A DNA stretch of 64,000 nucleotides from contig NZ_JAGKJJ010000003.1 in the NCBI RefSeq assembly GCF_020329505.1, positions 186,001 to 250,000 of the forward strand, written 5' to 3'. The notes beneath the pieces were generated by a model, which searched no databases, was not told the DNA's origin, and saw only the letters and a list, made by a program, of their open reading frames with translations. The stretch comes from Bradyrhizobium semiaridum (GTDB lineage Bacteria > Pseudomonadota > Alphaproteobacteria > Rhizobiales > Xanthobacteraceae). The stretch's first letter is position 1, and each line of letters begins with the position of its first letter. Positions 51,068 to 59,586 of this stretch are shown here, piece by piece. The position numbers and the translations under genes were made by a program.

Positions 51068-52200
51068 GTGCTGCCCTCCGTCTGGCCGACGCCCTGCGCA
51101 ACGCCGCCCGCGGCCTGCCGGCGCTGCACGATCCAGCGCCAGACCACTTGCGCGAGGCCGGCGAGGCCCTTGGGCAGGAACAGCACGACGAGCACGAACA
51201 GCGCGCCCATCACCAGCGTCCAGGTTTCCAGGAACGCCGCGGATTCCGACAGCGCGCCCTGCATGCCTGCCACCAGCACCGCGCCGAGGAACGAGCCGAC
51301 CAGGCTCTGCCGGCCGCCGACCGCACACCACACCACCACCGACAGCGACAACTGCACGCCGAGGAAGGTCGGCGAGGCGAACTCCATCACCACGGTGTAG
51401 AGCATGCCGGCAAGCCCCGCGATCGCCGCCGACAGCGCGAACACGAAGATCTGGTACAGCGCGACGTCGTAGCCGAAATAGCGCACCCGGCTTTCGTGAT
51501 CGCGGATCGCCTGCACGATCAGGCCGGCCCGCGACTTGGTGAACGCGAAAGCAACCAATAGGCTCAGCATCATGCATCCGGCGACGAGATAGTAGGTGGC
51601 GCGGCCATAGGCATCGAAGGCGACGCCGAAGATCTCGAGCTGGGCGAGATCCGTGATGCCGTTGAAGCCGCCGGTGTAGCTCTGCTGATCGATGATCACG
51701 AGATTGATCACCACCATGGTGGCGAGCGTGATGATCGAGACGTAGACGCCGGTGACGCGGCCGCGGAACATGAACCAGCCGAGCGCCGCCGCGACCAGCG
51801 CCGGCACGATCATGCCCGCGGCGATCGCGAACGGCAGCGAGCGGAACGGCACCCAGAACCAGGGCAGCGCCTGCACATTATTCCAGACCATGAAGTCCGG
51901 CAGGCCGCTCGCGCCGGTATGCACCGGGATGGTCTTGAGCTTCAGTGCCATCGCCATCGCGTAGGAGCCGAGCCCGAAGCTCATGGCCTGGCCGAGATTG
52001 AGGATGCCGCCGAATCCCCAGGACAGGCCGAGCGAGATGGTGAGGATGCCGAGCACCAGATAGCGCGCGACCTTGTTGAGCAGGAAGTCGTTGTTGAGCA
52101 GCACCGGCAGCGCGAACACCAGTGCGCAGACGATCAGCAGCGGTGCCAGTTGCGCCGTCAGGCGCTGCAATCCGTTCGAGGTGGAACCATTCAAGGACAT
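51064..52200 (-). CDS. Amide/urea-type ABC transporter permease (LivM/UrtC-like)
   Basis: 378 residues with about ten hydrophobic segments. Markers are RYLVLGILTISLGLSWGFGG, LNLGQAMSFGLGSYAMAMAL, the ATPase-contact loop IVQAIRDHESRVRYFGYDV and VVWCAVGGRQSLVGSFLGA, all as in UrtC. ATG at 52200 preferred to a TTG two codons earlier. It lies 12 bp after the LivH-like gene and overlaps the next by 4 bp. Confidence 0.92.
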   Translation of the reverse strand: MSLNGSTSNGLQRLTAQLAPLLIVCALVFALPVLLNNDFLLNKVARYLVLGILTISLGLSWGFGGILNLGQAMSFGLGSYAMAMALKLKTIPVHTGASGLPDFMVWNNVQALPWFWVPFRSLPFAIAAGMIVPALVAAALGWFMFRGRVTGVYVSIITLATMVVINLVIIDQQSYTGGFNGITDLAQLEIFGVAFDAYGRATYYLVAGCMMLSLLVAFAFTKSRAGLIVQAIRDHESRVRYFGYDVALYQIFVFALSAAIAGLAGMLYTVVMEFASPTFLGVQLSLSVVVWCAVGGRQSLVGSFLGAVLVAGMQGALSESAAFLETWTLVMGALFVLVVLFLPKGLAGLAQVVWRWIVQRRQAAGGVAQGVGQTEGST

Positions 52201-52212
52201 GGACAAGCGATC

Positions 52213-53082
52213 TCAGGCCCGCACGCGTGCGGTGAACAGCCCCTCGGGGCGGAAGCGGATGAGCACGACGATGGCGAGCAGCACGATCGCCTTGGCCACG
52301 GTGTCGTTCTGCAGGAAGGCGATGCCGCCGGAGAGCTCGCCGAGGATGAAGGCGCTCGCCACCGTGCCGGCGAGGCTCTGCACGCCGCCGAGCACGACCA
52401 CCATGAATGCATCGACCACATAGCCGGTGCCCATGTCGGGCGACACGCTCTTGAGCGGCGACACCAGCGCGCCGGCAAGCCCCGCGAGCCCGGCACCATA
52501 GGCAAAGGTCAGCGCATAGACCCGCTTGGCGTTGACGCCGAACGAGGCCGCCACCGAACGATCCTGGATGATGGCGCGCAGCTTCATGCCGACGGTGGTG
52601 CGGTTCATCAAGAGCCAGGTCGCCGCGAACAGCGCCAGCGACACGATGAACAGGAACATCCGATAGGACGACACCGACAAGCCGAACAATTCCATGCTGC
52701 CGGATAGAGCCGGCGGCAGCTGCACGTAGCGCAGCTCGCTGCCGACCATCAGCCGCACCGCCTGCTGCAGCATGATGCCGACGCCCCAGGTCGCAAGGAT
52801 CGTATCCAGCGGCCGGTTGTTGAGCAGGCTGAGCACGAAGCGCTCGATCACCCAGCCGAACGCCGCGACCACGAGGAAGATCGGCACCAGGCTCGCCAGC
52901 AGGCCGAGCCCGAGATAGGTGTGAAACACCCAGGCCGCATAGGCGCCGAGCATCACGAACTCGCCATGGGCGAGATTGATGATGCCCATCGAGCCGTAGA
53001 TGATCGACAGGCCCAGCGCCACCAGCAGCAGGATCGAGCCGATGCTGAGGCCGGTGATGATCTGTTCGATGAATTGGTCCAC
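52213..53082 (-). CDS. Amide/urea-type ABC transporter permease (LivH/UrtB-like)
   Basis: 289 residues, GTG start. Hydrophobic throughout, with TGLSIGSILLLVALGLSIIYG, GIINLAHGEFVMLGAYAAW and the coupling loop MKLRAIIQDRSVAASFGVN (about residues 180-198), as in UrtB. It is separated from the binding-protein gene by 69 bp containing a strong hairpin. Confidence 0.92.
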   Translation of the reverse strand: MDQFIEQIITGLSIGSILLLVALGLSIIYGSMGIINLAHGEFVMLGAYAAWVFHTYLGLGLLASLVPIFLVVAAFGWVIERFVLSLLNNRPLDTILATWGVGIMLQQAVRLMVGSELRYVQLPPALSGSMELFGLSVSSYRMFLFIVSLALFAATWLLMNRTTVGMKLRAIIQDRSVAASFGVNAKRVYALTFAYGAGLAGLAGALVSPLKSVSPDMGTGYVVDAFMVVVLGGVQSLAGTVASAFILGELSGGIAFLQNDTVAKAIVLLAIVVLIRFRPEGLFTARVRA

Positions 53083-53121
53083 GCCGGAATCCGTTCTTCA
53101 GGATACGCTTTGCGACATGCC

Positions 53122-53147
53122 GGCCGCCGGCGCGCACGCCGACGGCC
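53122..53147. other. Intergenic hairpin after the binding-protein gene
   Basis: GGCCGCCGGCG (53122-53132) pairs with CGCCGACGGCC (53137-53147) around a CGCA loop, with one mismatch. It follows the stop codon of the binding-protein gene. Hairpins at this place typically protect the binding-protein message so that it exceeds the membrane components. Confidence 0.6.
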
Positions 53148-53151
53148 GTCG

Positions 53152-54402
53152 TCAGCTCTTCTCGACCAGGCCCTTCTCGGTGCAGGACTGCCCGGGATAG
53201 GCCGCGTACGGCACCGGCTTCAGCCACTCCTTGGCCTCGACGAGGATTTCGAACTGGCCGTCCGATTTGGCTTGCGCGATCTTCGGCCACAGCCAGGTGT
53301 GGAGATTTTCCGCCTCAAGGCGAACCTTGCCTTGCGGCGCGATGGTCTCCTGTCCCTTCACAGCGTCGCGGATGTTCGGCGGCGTCAGGTCGCTGGTCGC
53401 GAGCTTCTCGACCGCCTGCTTGAACAGATAGGTCTGGAAGTAGCAGGCCTCCGACACGAAGTGTGTCACCTTGTCGGCGCCCCAGCGCTTCTTGTAGGCC
53501 TCGACGAACTTCTGGTTCTCCGGCGATTTATGCACCATGAAATACGGCGCCGAGGTGAAGTGGCCGGCGGCCGCCTCGCCGCCCATCGCCGCGACCTCGT
53601 TCTCCGACGTGGTCAGGCTCGCCATCGGCATCTTCTCGGGATCGAGACCGGCGGCGCGATACTGGCGATGCAGCGCGACCACGGAATCGCCGACCACGGT
53701 GGAGAAGATCACGTTCGGCTGGGTCGAGCGGATCTTGTTGATGACGGAAGAGAATTCCGAGTGGCCGAGCGGCACATATTCTTCCGCGACGACCTCGCCG
53801 CCGTATTTCTCCAGCAGCTTCTTGCAGTAATTGTTCTCTTCCTTCGGATAGATGTAGTTGGAGCCGATCAAGTAGAACTTCTTGCCGAACTTCTTGATCA
53901 GCCAGGGCACGAATTCGTCCTGCTGCTGGTTCGGCACCGCGCCGGTGTAGATCACGTTCTTCGAGCACTCGCGGCCCTCGTAGAGCGTCGGATACCAATA
54001 GAGATTGTTCTGCCGCTCGAACACCGGCAGCACCGCCTTGCGGCTCGCCGAGGTGTAGGAGCCGAACACGCTGACGCATTTGTCGCCGACGACGAGCTTG
54101 CGCGCCTTCTCCGAAAATGTCGCCGGATCCGACGCGGGGTCCTCGACGATGGGCACGATCTTGCTGCCTTTGATGCCGCCGGCCGCGTTGATCTCCTCGA
54201 TCGCCAGCAGCGTCGCCTTGTTGAGCGATTCTTCGATGATCGCCGTCGTTCCGGTCAGCGAGAACAGCACACCAACCTTAATCTCGCCGCCGGCGGCGTA
54301 AGCGAGATCGGCATTCTTGATCCAGATGTGCGGAAACCCGGCGCCGGCCAACGCGCCGAACGCCGCCGTATTTCGCAGTAACCTCCGCCTCGAAATGCTC
54401 AT
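53152..54402 (-). CDS. Amide/urea-type ABC transporter substrate-binding protein (UrtA/FmdD-like)
   Basis: 416 residues. The N terminus SISRRRLLRNTAAFG has a twin-arginine-like signal, with export processing near residue 37 (AYAAGGE). The mature part shows VGVLFSLTGTTAIIEESLNK, SYTSASRKAVLPVFERQNN, LYWYPTLYEGRE and VIYTGAVPNQQQ, the features of UrtA, FmdD and AmiC. It is a paralogue of the cytoplasmic sensor AmiC at 55168, which lacks the signal. The ATG is preceded by AAGGGAGCTAGGG and lies 33 bp after a terminator hairpin, the point at which antitermination should act. Confidence 0.93.
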   Translation of the reverse strand: MSISRRRLLRNTAAFGALAGAGFPHIWIKNADLAYAAGGEIKVGVLFSLTGTTAIIEESLNKATLLAIEEINAAGGIKGSKIVPIVEDPASDPATFSEKARKLVVGDKCVSVFGSYTSASRKAVLPVFERQNNLYWYPTLYEGRECSKNVIYTGAVPNQQQDEFVPWLIKKFGKKFYLIGSNYIYPKEENNYCKKLLEKYGGEVVAEEYVPLGHSEFSSVINKIRSTQPNVIFSTVVGDSVVALHRQYRAAGLDPEKMPMASLTTSENEVAAMGGEAAAGHFTSAPYFMVHKSPENQKFVEAYKKRWGADKVTHFVSEACYFQTYLFKQAVEKLATSDLTPPNIRDAVKGQETIAPQGKVRLEAENLHTWLWPKIAQAKSDGQFEILVEAKEWLKPVPYAAYPGQSCTEKGLVEKS

Positions 54403-54434
54403 CCCTAGCTCCCTTCAGGACTGAAAAAACAAAA

Positions 54435-54474
54435 AGCCCTCCCGATGCGCGCTGACGCGAGCATTGGGAGGGCT
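54435..54474 (-). terminator. Leader intrinsic terminator before the amide transporter-amidase genes
   Basis: On the minus strand AGCCCTCCC (54474-54466) pairs perfectly with GGGAGGGCT (54443-54435); inner pairing ATG/CAT and CGCG/CGCG extends the stem. TTTTTGTTTTTTC (from 54435 down to 54424) follows at once. This is a textbook intrinsic terminator, but it stands before the operon rather than after it, 33 bp ahead of the transporter start codon. Confidence 0.9.
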
Positions 54475-54494
54475 TTGTTGCCGGTTGTGTCGAG

Positions 54495-54529
54495 GGCGGC
54501 GCTGTCGCCGCCGGCCCCGCTATTGGGGC
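54495..54529 (-). ncRNA. Tandem small hairpins of an ANTAR-type antiterminator leader
   Basis: Two stem-loops follow the amiR stop codon on the minus strand. Hairpin 1 is GCCCC-AATAGC-GGGGC (54529-54514). Hairpin 2 is GGCGGC-GACAGC-GCCGCC (54512-54495). Both have six-base loops with an A and a G three bases apart (shared xAxAGC). They are one base apart and lie 20 bp before the terminator at 54474. ANTAR proteins such as AmiR, NasR and EutV bind tandem hexaloop hairpins to prevent termination. The loops are not an exact copy of the published A1/G4 arrangement, so the assignment is by structure and context. Confidence 0.65.
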
Positions 54530-55171
54530 TTACTGTTGATGATCGTAGCCAAGCAGTTCGAACGAGTCAACAATTGCCGCGGCGACCGCGCTCGCCGACA
54601 CGCGGCGATCCATCGCCTGCCGCCGGATGAAGCCGTAGGCTTCGGTTTCCGGCATCTGCCGCGTCGCCATCAGGATCGCCTTGGCGCGTTCCACCGTGCG
54701 CATCGAGCGAAGATTGTCGTCGAGCTTCTCGATCTTGCTGCGCAGCCGCCGCTCATAGCCGTACTGGCTGCGCGCCAGCACGAGGCTGGACAGCACCGCG
54801 TTCGGCGTGAACGGCCGCGGCAGGATCGCATTCGGCGTCGCATGACACAGCGCGTCGGCATGAATGGCTTCGCTCGCCGGCAGGATCACGACCAGCGCGG
54901 AGCGCGCATCGCCGGGAATCCACGGCAGGCGCCGCGCCAGATCGGGCGAATATTCGCAGTACACCACGTCGGCATCGGCCGGCACGCTCTCCGGCATCGG
55001 CCACACCTGGCGGACGCGCATCCGAAAGCGCTGCAATTCGCGCAGCAGCATGCCGATCTGATCGTCGACCGGGGCGACCACCACGGCGGAGAGATCGGCA
55101 AGCTCCTGCACCATGGTCTTTCGTCCGCCCGGCTCCCGGCTGGCCGACGCCTTGCGCGACATTTCGTTCAT
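54530..55171 (-). CDS. amiR: ANTAR-domain antitermination regulator (AmiR-like)
   Basis: 213 residues. The N-terminal part (about 25-120) is a degenerate receiver domain without phosphorylation Asp pattern (LSAVVVAPVDDQIGMLLREL, PADADVVYCEYSPD). The central coiled stretch LRSKIEKLDDNLRSM leads into the ANTAR RNA-binding domain (VERAKAILMATRQMPETEAYGFIRRQAM, abbreviated here as AKAILMATRQ and EAYGFIRRQAM). AmiR sequestered by AmiC is released by amide and then antiterminates the amidase leader. Its ATG overlaps the amiC stop (ATGA). Two hairpins and a terminator lie directly downstream, before the transporter genes. Confidence 0.9.
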   Translation of the reverse strand: MNEMSRKASASREPGGRKTMVQELADLSAVVVAPVDDQIGMLLRELQRFRMRVRQVWPMPESVPADADVVYCEYSPDLARRLPWIPGDARSALVVILPASEAIHADALCHATPNAILPRPFTPNAVLSSLVLARSQYGYERRLRSKIEKLDDNLRSMRTVERAKAILMATRQMPETEAYGFIRRQAMDRRVSASAVAAAIVDSFELLGYDHQQ

Positions 55172-56322
55172 TGGACGCTTCCCGTTTGCGTTGCGCGACC
55201 ATACCCGATCAGGAACGGATCGGCGTGCACCGGCTCCTTCGACTGGCGCACGACGTCGAACTGTCCGTGATTGTTGGCACGCCCGATGCGGGTCCACAAG
55301 TCGGTATGGCCCGACATCGGATTGACGGTGACGGCGCCCTGCGGTGCCTCGAAGCTCGAGCCGAACACCATCGAGCGCAGCACTTCGGTGTCGAGCGTGT
55401 TGACCTGCTCGAGCGCCTTGGCGAACAGCCGCAGCTGGAAATACGACGCCTCGGCGCACATGTTGGTCGAGACGTCGGCGCCGAACCGCTTCTTGAAGCG
55501 CTGCACAAAGGCCTGGTTGGCGGTGCCCTCGATGCCCTGGAAGTAGGACGCAGCGGTGATGTGCCCCTCGCCGACGTCGAAGCCCATCGCCGCGATTTCG
55601 GCTTCCGTTGTCGTCAGGCTGGCGATCGGCGTCTGCTTCGGATCGAGCCCGACATTGGCATAGGCCTGATAGAGAAACACGGTCCCCTCCCCGACGACGG
55701 TGGAGAAGATCACGTCTGGCCTAACCCGCTTGATGTCTTGGATGATCGGCAGGAAATCCTGCCAGCGCGCATAGACGTTGACGTAGCGCTCGCCGACCAC
55801 CGAGCCGCCATTGGCCTTGAGCAGTTCGCGCATCACGCGGTTGGATTCGCGCGGGTAGATGTAATCCGAGCCGACGAAGTAGAACCGCTTGCCGAAATTG
55901 TCCATCAGATAGCGGCACAGCGCGAGGCTGTTCTGGTTCGGCGATGCGCCGGTATAGATGACGTTCGGCGACGCCTCGAAGCCCTCATAGAGCGTCGGAT
56001 ACCAGAGCAGGCCGTTGAGCCGTTCGACCACCGGCAGCACGGCCTTGCGGCTCGACGAGGTGTAGCAGCCGAAGATGGTGCTGACCTGGTCCTCGATCAT
56101 CAGCCGCTTGGCGTAATGCCCGTAGGCCGATGAGTCCGAACCTGGATCATAGGCGACCGGAACCAGTTCGCGGCCGCAGACCCCGCCGGCCTCGTTCACC
56201 TCCTCGATCGCGAGCTGCGTTCCCTGGAACTGGGTCTCCTCGATGACAGACATGAAGCCGGTCCGCGAGAACAGCACCCCGATCCGCCATGGCGCGGAGG
56301 TCGCTTGCGTAAGGTTCGACAT
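55168..56322 (-). CDS. amiC: Amide-sensing negative regulator (AmiC-like)
   Basis: 384 residues with the type I periplasmic binding-protein fold but no signal peptide (MSNLTQATSAPWRIGVLFS), so it stays in the cytoplasm as AmiC does. Shared features are GVLFSRTGFMSVIEETQF, GCYTSSSRKAVLPVVERLN, LLWYPTLYEGFEAS and VIYTGASPNQNS. In Pseudomonas, AmiC holds AmiR inactive and lets go when it binds acetamide or similar. The stop overlaps the amiR start by 4 bp, consistent with production as a complex. GAGGGCTTGATC precedes the ATG. The 230 bp upstream to the TetR gene contains no gene and must hold the promoter. Confidence 0.92.
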   Translation of the reverse strand: MSNLTQATSAPWRIGVLFSRTGFMSVIEETQFQGTQLAIEEVNEAGGVCGRELVPVAYDPGSDSSAYGHYAKRLMIEDQVSTIFGCYTSSSRKAVLPVVERLNGLLWYPTLYEGFEASPNVIYTGASPNQNSLALCRYLMDNFGKRFYFVGSDYIYPRESNRVMRELLKANGGSVVGERYVNVYARWQDFLPIIQDIKRVRPDVIFSTVVGEGTVFLYQAYANVGLDPKQTPIASLTTTEAEIAAMGFDVGEGHITAASYFQGIEGTANQAFVQRFKKRFGADVSTNMCAEASYFQLRLFAKALEQVNTLDTEVLRSMVFGSSFEAPQGAVTVNPMSGHTDLWTRIGRANNHGQFDVVRQSKEPVHADPFLIGYGRATQTGSVQ

Positions 56323-56552
56323 GATCAAGCCCTCGACGGAGCTGGAGGGACGAGAGTGGTTGTTGTTCTTGTTGCTCTCGAACAGGATTGCCGGCCGCGG
56401 AGAATTGCACGGCCTCCGCCGCCAGACAAGGACCGAACATTGTGCGCTGGTGACGAAAACGGAGGCAAGCGAAGTGTCGTCCGGACGCAATCAACCGGCG
56501 TGATGCATGGCGCGACGCCTATCTCTGGTAGACGCCCTGACCAATTCGCGCA

Positions 56553-57188
56553 TCAGGCGCGCTGCCGTTGCGCGCCCGCATGCTCCTTCGCAGGACCAGG
56601 CGCGATCAGCCCGTACAGGAACTGATCGACGATCATGTCTGCGAAGTCAGCCGGCCCGATGCCGCCCTTCGGGTCGTACCAGGTGTGGCTGAAGTTCAGG
56701 ATGCCGAACAGCATCATGGTGTAGACCTTCTTGGTCCGCTTGACGATCTTGCCCTGCGCGTCGAGCCGCACCAGAAGATCGGAGATGATCTCGACGATCT
56801 GGCGCTCGAGCGACTTGATGGTCTGCTGATCGGCCTCGCCGAGGAACGACAGGTCGTTGAGGATGAGGCGCTGCTCCTGCGGCGAACGGGCGTTGAGCTC
56901 GACGATGGCGCGGATCGCGCTGCGGAATTGGTCCAGCATCGCCGGCCTTCCGGCGATCGCGGTCTCCACGTCGGCGATCATCTGCCGCACATGGGCATCG
57001 AGGATCGCGAACAGGATGGCTTCCTTGGAATCGAAGTAGTGATAGAGCGCGCCGCGCGATAGCTTGCAGGCGTCAGCCAGTTCGCCGATCGAGGCCCGCA
57101 TGTATCCCTGCCTGGCGAACAGGTCGCACGCGGCGCGCAGGATGCCGCGCTGAATGTCGTCGTAATTCTCCGAACGCGTCCGCGCCAT
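56553..57188 (-). CDS. TetR-family transcriptional regulator
   Basis: 211 residues. The N-terminal helix-turn-helix is GILRAACDLFARQGYMRASIGELADACKLSRGALYHYF in order (about residues 15-52, cited in part as GELADACKLSRGALYHYF). The C-terminal ligand domain has WYDPKGGIGPADFADMIVDQF, seen in regulators of fatty-acid or acyl-CoA genes. It is divergent from the FAD oxidoreductase and LIV-acyl-CoA synthetase operon. The gap contains a perfect inverted repeat at 57320-57342, the probable operator for both directions. Confidence 0.9.
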   Translation of the reverse strand: MARTRSENYDDIQRGILRAACDLFARQGYMRASIGELADACKLSRGALYHYFDSKEAILFAILDAHVRQMIADVETAIAGRPAMLDQFRSAIRAIVELNARSPQEQRLILNDLSFLGEADQQTIKSLERQIVEIISDLLVRLDAQGKIVKRTKKVYTMMLFGILNFSHTWYDPKGGIGPADFADMIVDQFLYGLIAPGPAKEHAGAQRQRA

Positions 57189-57319
57189 TCAAAGTCTCTC
57201 AGTCCCGGCGGCCGCCGAATCCGCCGCGCCTAAGGAATTCTCTATACCAGCGCCACCGCGAATGCGCGCATGGCGAAGGCGTTTGTGCGTCCGGCGCTGC
57301 GACATCGACCGGCCTGCTC

Positions 57320-57342
57320 CCGTTCAAAAATAATTTGAACGG
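57320..57342. promoter_or_regulatory. Perfect inverted repeat, candidate TetR operator
   Basis: CCGTTCAAA (57320-57328), spacer AATAA, TTTGAACGG (57334-57342). It sits between the divergent TetR and FAD-oxidoreductase genes, 132 bp from the former start. A TATAAT box follows at 57353-57358. Perfect 9-bp arms with a 5-bp spacer suit a TetR dimer site. Confidence 0.65.
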
Positions 57343-57421
57343 ACAGTCGGATTATAATATCATCCCGGTCGAGTTCGCAACAACGCACCGGCTCAACCGG
57401 CGGCTCATGGGAGGGTTTCTG

Positions 57422-58732
57422 GTGGCTGATCAACGGGTTGATGCTGTCGTCATCGGTGCCGGCGCAGGCGGCCTGTGCGCGGCGGCGCGGCTTGCGCATG
57501 GCGGGCTGCGCACGCTCGTGGTGGATGACAGGGATCGGCTCGGCGGCCGCGCCTCGAGCGAACAGATCGACGGCTTCACCGTGAACATCGGCGCCATCGC
57601 GATCGAGTTCGGCGGCGTCTTCGAGGAGACCTTTCATACAGTCGGCGTGCCGCTCGACATCCGCGCGCCGGAGCCGGCGAGCTCGTTCCTGATCGACGGC
57701 AAGCTGGTCGACGTCGGCCGCGGCGGCTGGTCGCTGCTGCTCGGCCAATTGACCAAGCAGGCCTCCCGCATCCTGGAGAAATTCGCCGACGCACGCTCGG
57801 GCAATCTGCCGGACGGCCGGCAATCCACCGAAGACTGGCTGAAGGGCTACACCAGCAACGCGACGGTGCACGCCCTGTTCCGCAATCTCTGCGCGGCGAT
57901 CTTCGCCTGCAACGCCGCCGAGCTGCCGGCCCGCGCGTTCCTGACCTATTTCACCAGCAAGGGCGCCTTCAAGCGCTTCGGCTTCTGTCCGCAGGGCACG
58001 ATCGGCGTATGGAATGCGCTGGCGACCGCCGTTCAGCGCAACGGCGAGATCTGGCTCGGCACACCAGCCACGCAGATCCACATCACCGACGGCCGCGTTG
58101 CGGGCGTCACCGTGCGACGGGACGGCCAAGTGCTCCGCATCGACACCGATCTCGTCATCAGCAACGCCGGACCGAAGGCCACCGTCGCGCTCGGCGGAGA
58201 GGCTGCGTTCCCGGCCGATTATGTCGAGAAGGTCAGGCACACGCTGCGGCCGGCGGCCAACATCGTGATCAATATTGCGAGCCAGGAGCCGCTGCTCGGC
58301 CATCCCGGCATCGTCACCTTCGGCAAGACGCGGCGTCTGTGCAACATGGCGAACCTGACGGCGACCTGCCCCGAGCTCGCCCTTCCCGGCTGGCATCTCT
58401 ATGTCGCCTATGCCGTTCCGGTGCCGGCGCTCGGCGACTTCGACTCGGATGCCGAGGTGGCGCTGGCGCTCGCCGATCTGCGCGAGCAGTTTGCCAATTT
58501 CGATCAGGCGAAAATCCTCTCGATCCGCGTGATGCGCGACGAGTGGCCGGCCCAGCGGAGCTGCGCCGGCTACGATCTGCCGCGCGAGACCGGTGTCGAG
58601 GGACTGTGGTGCGTCGGCGATGCCGTGAAGCAATATGGCAATGGCGGCACGCAGGCCTGCGCCGAAACCGCCAAGCTCGTCACCGACGCAATATTGGCGG
58701 CACGCCCGCGCCAGCAAATCGGCAGGGTGTGA
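57422..58732 (+). CDS. FAD-dependent oxidoreductase (phytoene dehydrogenase/carotenoid isomerase-like)
   Basis: 436 residues, GTG start 6 bp after GGGAGGG. The dinucleotide-binding motif VDAVVIGAGAGGLCAAARLA lies at residues 6-25, followed by VVDDRDRLGGRASSEQIDGF. The C terminus has GLWCVGDAVKQYGNGGTQA, the second FAD contact of the amine oxidase/phytoene desaturase group. It heads the operon with the transporter and acyl-CoA synthetase, 5 bp from the next gene. No carotenoid genes are near, so the substrate is probably a lipid or acyl compound; this is uncertain. Confidence 0.82.
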   Translation: MADQRVDAVVIGAGAGGLCAAARLAHGGLRTLVVDDRDRLGGRASSEQIDGFTVNIGAIAIEFGGVFEETFHTVGVPLDIRAPEPASSFLIDGKLVDVGRGGWSLLLGQLTKQASRILEKFADARSGNLPDGRQSTEDWLKGYTSNATVHALFRNLCAAIFACNAAELPARAFLTYFTSKGAFKRFGFCPQGTIGVWNALATAVQRNGEIWLGTPATQIHITDGRVAGVTVRRDGQVLRIDTDLVISNAGPKATVALGGEAAFPADYVEKVRHTLRPAANIVINIASQEPLLGHPGIVTFGKTRRLCNMANLTATCPELALPGWHLYVAYAVPVPALGDFDSDAEVALALADLREQFANFDQAKILSIRVMRDEWPAQRSCAGYDLPRETGVEGLWCVGDAVKQYGNGGTQACAETAKLVTDAILAARPRQQIGRV

Positions 58733-58737
58733 GAGCG

Positions 58738-59586
58738 ATGCTGACCACAGACCGCAAGACCACAGCGGATGAAGCGGCGGCGCCCGACCGCGCGCCGCTG
58801 CTCGAATTCCGCAACGTCCGCATCGTCTACGACAACGCGATCGAAGCCATCCGCGACGTATCAATCGCGGTGCCCGAAGGCGGCATCGTCGCCCTGCTCG
58901 GCTCCAACGGTGCCGGCAAGTCGACCCTGCTCAAGGCAATGTCCGGCATCCTCTACACCGAGGAGGGCGAGATCGAGAGCGGCGCGATCCGCTTCCAGAA
59001 CGAGGACGTCCACCATTTGTCCCCCGATGCGCTGGTGCGGCGCGGCCTCGTCCAGGTGCCGGAAGGACGGCGCGTCTTTCCTGCCCTGACCATCGACGAG
59101 AATCTGCAGATGGGCGGCTACACCAGGACGGCGGCGGAGGCACGCGAGCGGCGCGACAAGGTCTTCGCGCTATTCCCGCGCCTGTTCGAGCGCCGCGACC
59201 AGATCGCCGGTTACATGTCCGGCGGCGAGCAGCAGATGCTCGCGATCGGCCGCGCGCTGATGACGGACCCGGTGCTGCTCGCGCTCGACGAACCCTCGCT
59301 CGGGCTCGCGCCGCTGATCATCGACCGCATCTACGAGATCATCATCCGGCTGCGCGACGAGATGAAGATGACCGTGTTGCTGGTCGAGCAGAATGCGCAG
59401 CGCGCGCTCGATATCGCCGATTACGGCTACATTCTCGAAACCGGCCGCGTCGTGCTCGACGGCACCGCCCGGAAGCTGACCGCCAACGAGGACGTCCAGG
59501 AGTTCTATCTCGGTGTCTCCGCCACCGGCCGCAAGAGCCTGCGCGACGTCAAGCACTACAAGCGCCGCAAGCGGTGGCTGTCATGA
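58738..59586 (+). CDS. LivF-type ABC transporter ATPase
   Basis: 282 residues, longer than usual because of a 20-residue N-terminal lead and a basic tail (KHYKRRKRWLS). Walker A GSNGAGKSTLLKA (about residues 54-66), signature MSGGEQQMLAIGRAL, Walker B LLALDEPSLGLAPLI, switch LLVEQNAQRALD. ATG begins 5 bp after the oxidoreductase stop and its end overlaps the next ATPase by 4 bp. Confidence 0.92.
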   Translation: MLTTDRKTTADEAAAPDRAPLLEFRNVRIVYDNAIEAIRDVSIAVPEGGIVALLGSNGAGKSTLLKAMSGILYTEEGEIESGAIRFQNEDVHHLSPDALVRRGLVQVPEGRRVFPALTIDENLQMGGYTRTAAEARERRDKVFALFPRLFERRDQIAGYMSGGEQQMLAIGRALMTDPVLLALDEPSLGLAPLIIDRIYEIIIRLRDEMKMTVLLVEQNAQRALDIADYGYILETGRVVLDGTARKLTANEDVQEFYLGVSATGRKSLRDVKHYKRRKRWLS

